This document shows positions 7,111 through 8,857 of a stretch of 8,857 bases of DNA, piece after piece. Every line of letters starts with the position of its first letter. Positions within the stretch are counted from its first letter, which is position 1. The position numbers and the translations under genes were made by a program. The stretch comes from Chrysiogenia bacterium (GTDB taxonomy: Bacteria; JAGRBM01): positions 1 to 8,857 of the forward strand of contig JAGRBM010000149.1 in the NCBI GenBank assembly GCA_020434085.1, read 5' to 3'. The notes beneath the pieces are model-generated. The model saw nothing but the letters and a program-made list of their open reading frames with translations, ran no database searches and was not told the DNA's origin.

Positions 7111-7380
7111 TTACTTGCGAATACCGAGCTCACCGATCAGCGAGCGATAGCGCTCGAAGTCATTCTTCTTGAGGTAATTGAGAAGCCGGCGACGCTGACC
7201 AACAAGCTTGAGCAGGCCGCGACGGCTGCTGTGGTCCTTGCTGTGGTCCTTGAAGTGTCCGGTCAGCGAGTTGATGCGCTCGGTCAGGAGAGCAACCTGC
7301 ACCTCGGGCGAGCCGGTGTCGGACTCATGGGTGCGGAACTTCTCGATCAATCCACTCTTGGTTTCTTTTGCCAGTGACAT
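7111..7380 (-). CDS. rpsO: 30S ribosomal protein S15
   Basis: Primary-binding small-subunit protein that holds the three-way junction of helices 20-22 in 16S rRNA and helps bridge the subunits. The 89 residues are the standard length. The family signatures are all present: the [15 protein letters not shown] segment (about 23-37), the conserved H42..[11 protein letters not shown] rRNA-binding block (about 42-57), and the [11 protein letters not shown] helix followed by [13 protein letters not shown]. The ATG at 7380 has AAGGA about nine nt upstream. It lies between truB and pnp in the canonical order, 147 nt after truB and 179 nt before pnp. The truB-rpsO spacer is long enough to hold its own promoter, although I could not identify a convincing one. 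Confidence 0.98.
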   Translation of the reverse strand: MSLAKETKSGLIEKFRTHESDTGSPEVQVALLTERINSLTGHFKDHSKDHSSRRGLLKLVGQRRRLLNYLKKNDFERYRSLIGELGIRK

Positions 7381-7395
7381 TCCAGCTTATCCTTT

Positions 7396-7411
7396 CGGCC
7401 ATTCCCGGCCG
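7396..7411 (-). promoter_or_regulatory. Small hairpin abutting the rpsO ribosome binding site
   Basis: In the mRNA sense CGGCC, a six-base loop GGGAAT, then GGCCG form a five-bp stem ending immediately before the AAAGGATAA ribosome binding region of rpsO. S15 represses its own mRNA in several bacteria through leader structures that differ between lineages, so this is a candidate site. The stem is short and GC-rich and could be chance. Confidence 0.25.
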
Positions 7412-7527
7412 CGTGGGTATTTTGTGTTCTGAAATCGGTGGTTGGTGCTGGGCCAACGCCGACCGGCTATCCCCTCAATCAGAGGGCGCCACGAACTCAG
7501 GGCGCGCGAAGCTATCACGGCCCCGGT

Positions 7528-8523
7528 TCAAAGTAAAGATGTGCCGTTTTTGAAGGTTCTAAAGGGCCTGAGAACCCAGGGGGACTCTTCGACGTCCCGC
7601 TCGGCCCGGGTGCTCTCGGCCACCACAAAGCCCTTCCCGCCCCGGTCGGCCAGGCGGACGTAGCCGCCCCGCGGCAGGGGCCCCACCCCGGCCAGGGCGC
7701 TGGAGGCTTCCAGCTCGTCCATGGAGCGGTCGTGGCCCTGTGAGAGCTCCAGGTAATCGGCCCGCGAGATGGCGAACTCGGGCAGCCAGCCCAGCAGGTC
7801 GTCGGGTCCCTGGATGGCTTCATCGAGCCGGCCACCCTCTGCCAGCTCGCGGAGCTGGTCTAGGCTGTAGGCGTTTTCAAGATTGTAGGGTCCCACCCGC
7901 GTGCGAACGAGCTCGCTCAGCAGGCCGCCCGTGCCCAGCAGCTTGCCCAGGTCGTGGGCCAGCGAGCGGACGTAGGTTCCCTTGGAGGCCTTGATCTCGA
8001 CTTCGAGCTCCGGCGCTTCGTAGCGCAGGATGTCGAATCGCTCGATCCGGATTTTGCGGGCCCGCGACTCCATGTCGAAGGTCTCGCCCTTGCGCGCGCG
8101 CTTGTAGAGCGGCTTGCCCGAGACCTTGATCGCAGAGAAGATCGGCGGGGTCTGCATGAACTCGCCGCGGAAGTTCTCGTCGATGGCTTTTTCGATTTCC
8201 TCGCGCGTGGGAAACTCCGCGATGCCGTGATCGGTTACTTCACCGGTGCGATCATAGGTGTCCGAGGACTGCCCCAGCCGGATGACCGTGCGGTATTCCT
8301 TGTCGAGCCCGGTTACCAGGCCTGCCAGTTTCGTCGCCTTGTTCAGACAGATCGGCAACACGCCGGTGGCAAAGGGATCGAGCGTGCCGGTGTGGCCCGC
8401 CTTCTTGACCCGGAAGATCGTCTTGACGGCCTTGACCGCCTTGAACGAGGTCAGGTCGACCGGTTTGTCGAGGATAACGAGCCCGTGCAGGTCGTCCCGC
8501 TGGGCTCCACGTTCCTTGCTCAT
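7528..8523 (-). CDS. truB: tRNA pseudouridine(55) synthase
   Basis: Makes pseudouridine 55 in the T-loop of tRNAs. From the ATG at 8523 the protein has 331 residues, slightly longer than E. coli TruB. The N-terminal catalytic domain begins with GLVILDKPVDLTSF; the catalytic Asp is D49 in GHTGTLDPFATG. The KEYRTVIRLGQSSDT strand follows, then QTPPIFSAIKVSGKPLY and the motif GTYVRSLAHDLG. The C-terminal ~80 residues, including the SQGHDRSM and GGYVRLADRGGKGFVV segments, fit the PUA-like C-terminal domain. A GTG at 8541, overlapping the upstream TGA as GTGA, would add six residues. I prefer the ATG, which has GAGGA 11 nt upstream. It sits 14 nt after the nrnA-like stop codon, so the two are surely one operon. 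No ribF follows it, unlike many relatives. Confidence 0.96.
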   Translation of the reverse strand: MSKERGAQRDDLHGLVILDKPVDLTSFKAVKAVKTIFRVKKAGHTGTLDPFATGVLPICLNKATKLAGLVTGLDKEYRTVIRLGQSSDTYDRTGEVTDHGIAEFPTREEIEKAIDENFRGEFMQTPPIFSAIKVSGKPLYKRARKGETFDMESRARKIRIERFDILRYEAPELEVEIKASKGTYVRSLAHDLGKLLGTGGLLSELVRTRVGPYNLENAYSLDQLRELAEGGRLDEAIQGPDDLLGWLPEFAISRADYLELSQGHDRSMDELEASSALAGVGPLPRGGYVRLADRGGKGFVVAESTRAERDVEESPWVLRPFRTFKNGTSLL

Positions 8524-8537
8524 CGAGTCTGGATTCC

Positions 8538-8857
8538 TCACTTCAATGATGCTTCGATTTTCTTGATAAGATGGTTACGGACTTCTTGACGGGTGCCCTT
8601 CAGGGAGAGCCCCGCCGCGAACTTGTGCCCGCCGCCGCCGAAGGAGTTGGCAATCGCGCCCACGTCCAGATAGCGCTTACTGCGCAGGCTGACGCGCCAG
8701 TCGCCCTTGTCTATTTCTTTGAAGAAGATCGCCACTTCCACCGATCCGATGGAGCGCGGAAAGTTCACGATCTCATCGAGCAGGTCGTAGCGGTCGCCAT
8801 GGGCGAGCATGGTCTTACGATCGGCTGTCACGGAAGCCCACGCCCCGCGCTTACCGG
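8538..8857 (-). CDS. nrnA: DHH/DHHA1-family phosphoesterase (NrnA-like), N-terminus outside window
   Basis: C-terminal part of a bifunctional oligoribonuclease/PAP phosphatase of the NrnA type, which degrades short RNA oligonucleotides and pAp. Only 105 codons are visible; the frame remains open to the right edge, so the catalytic DHH domain is not seen. What is seen is a DHHA1 domain: an NFPRSIGSVEVAIFFKE strand-helix block, WRVSLRSKRYLDVGAIA, and the substrate-binding glycine motif FGGGGHKFAAG. The internal GTG at 8831 is not the real start. The position directly upstream of truB is the standard one between rbfA and truB in many bacteria, which supports NrnA over the RecJ or AlaRS relatives of DHHA1. 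The symbol is given by family and synteny rather than by full-length evidence. Confidence 0.85.
   Translation of the reverse strand, partial: GKRGAWASVTADRKTMLAHGDRYDLLDEIVNFPRSIGSVEVAIFFKEIDKGDWRVSLRSKRYLDVGAIANSFGGGGHKFAAGLSLKGTRQEVRNHLIKKIEASLK

Overview
The window is GC-rich bacterial chromosome dominated by translation and RNA-metabolism genes. The minus-strand order DHH/DHHA1 phosphoesterase (nrnA-like) - truB - rpsO - pnp - dut is the conserved distal part of the nusA-infB-rbfA cluster. Together with GC content, GTG starts and the pnp-dut adjacency, it suggests a deltaproteobacteria-like lineage (Myxococcota, Desulfobacterota or a related uncultured group). This placement is an inference from synteny and composition. 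No mobile element, CRISPR array, tRNA or rRNA was found, and no defence or biosynthetic cluster.

Layout from left to right. 1-644 (minus) is the N-terminal part of an EamA/DMT-family membrane transporter that runs off the left edge. 645-750 is a divergent intergenic region. 751-1827 (plus) is nagZ, a family 3 glycoside hydrolase of peptidoglycan recycling. 1838-1862 is a perfect hairpin between convergent genes. 1879-3366 (minus) is an HExxH metallopeptidase-like protein with a helical C-terminal half. It overlaps by 43 nt a polytopic membrane protein (3324-4064, minus); the two look like one gene split by a one-base frameshift. 4086-4538 (minus) is dut. 4583-4619 is the strong pnp terminator. 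4640-6931 (minus) is pnp, with an unusual RGG-repeat tail. 6932-7110 is the rpsO-pnp spacer, holding a long hairpin and a 9-codon leader ORF. 7111-7380 is rpsO. 7381-7527 is the rpsO leader. 7528-8523 is truB. 8538-8857 is the DHHA1 end of an nrnA-like gene that runs off the right edge.

The right half works as one functional unit. NrnA-like protein would degrade the nano-RNAs left by exonucleases, TruB makes pseudouridine 55 in tRNA, S15 nucleates 30S assembly, and PNPase degrades RNA phosphorolytically. Dut keeps dUTP out of DNA and supplies dUMP. The points most worth a second look are the split membrane-peptidase gene, the PNPase RGG tail whose two 14-residue repeats differ in DNA only at synonymous positions, and the leader structures before pnp. 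No intergenic stretch exceeds 300 bases. I see no convincing evidence of a wholly new multi-gene system here.
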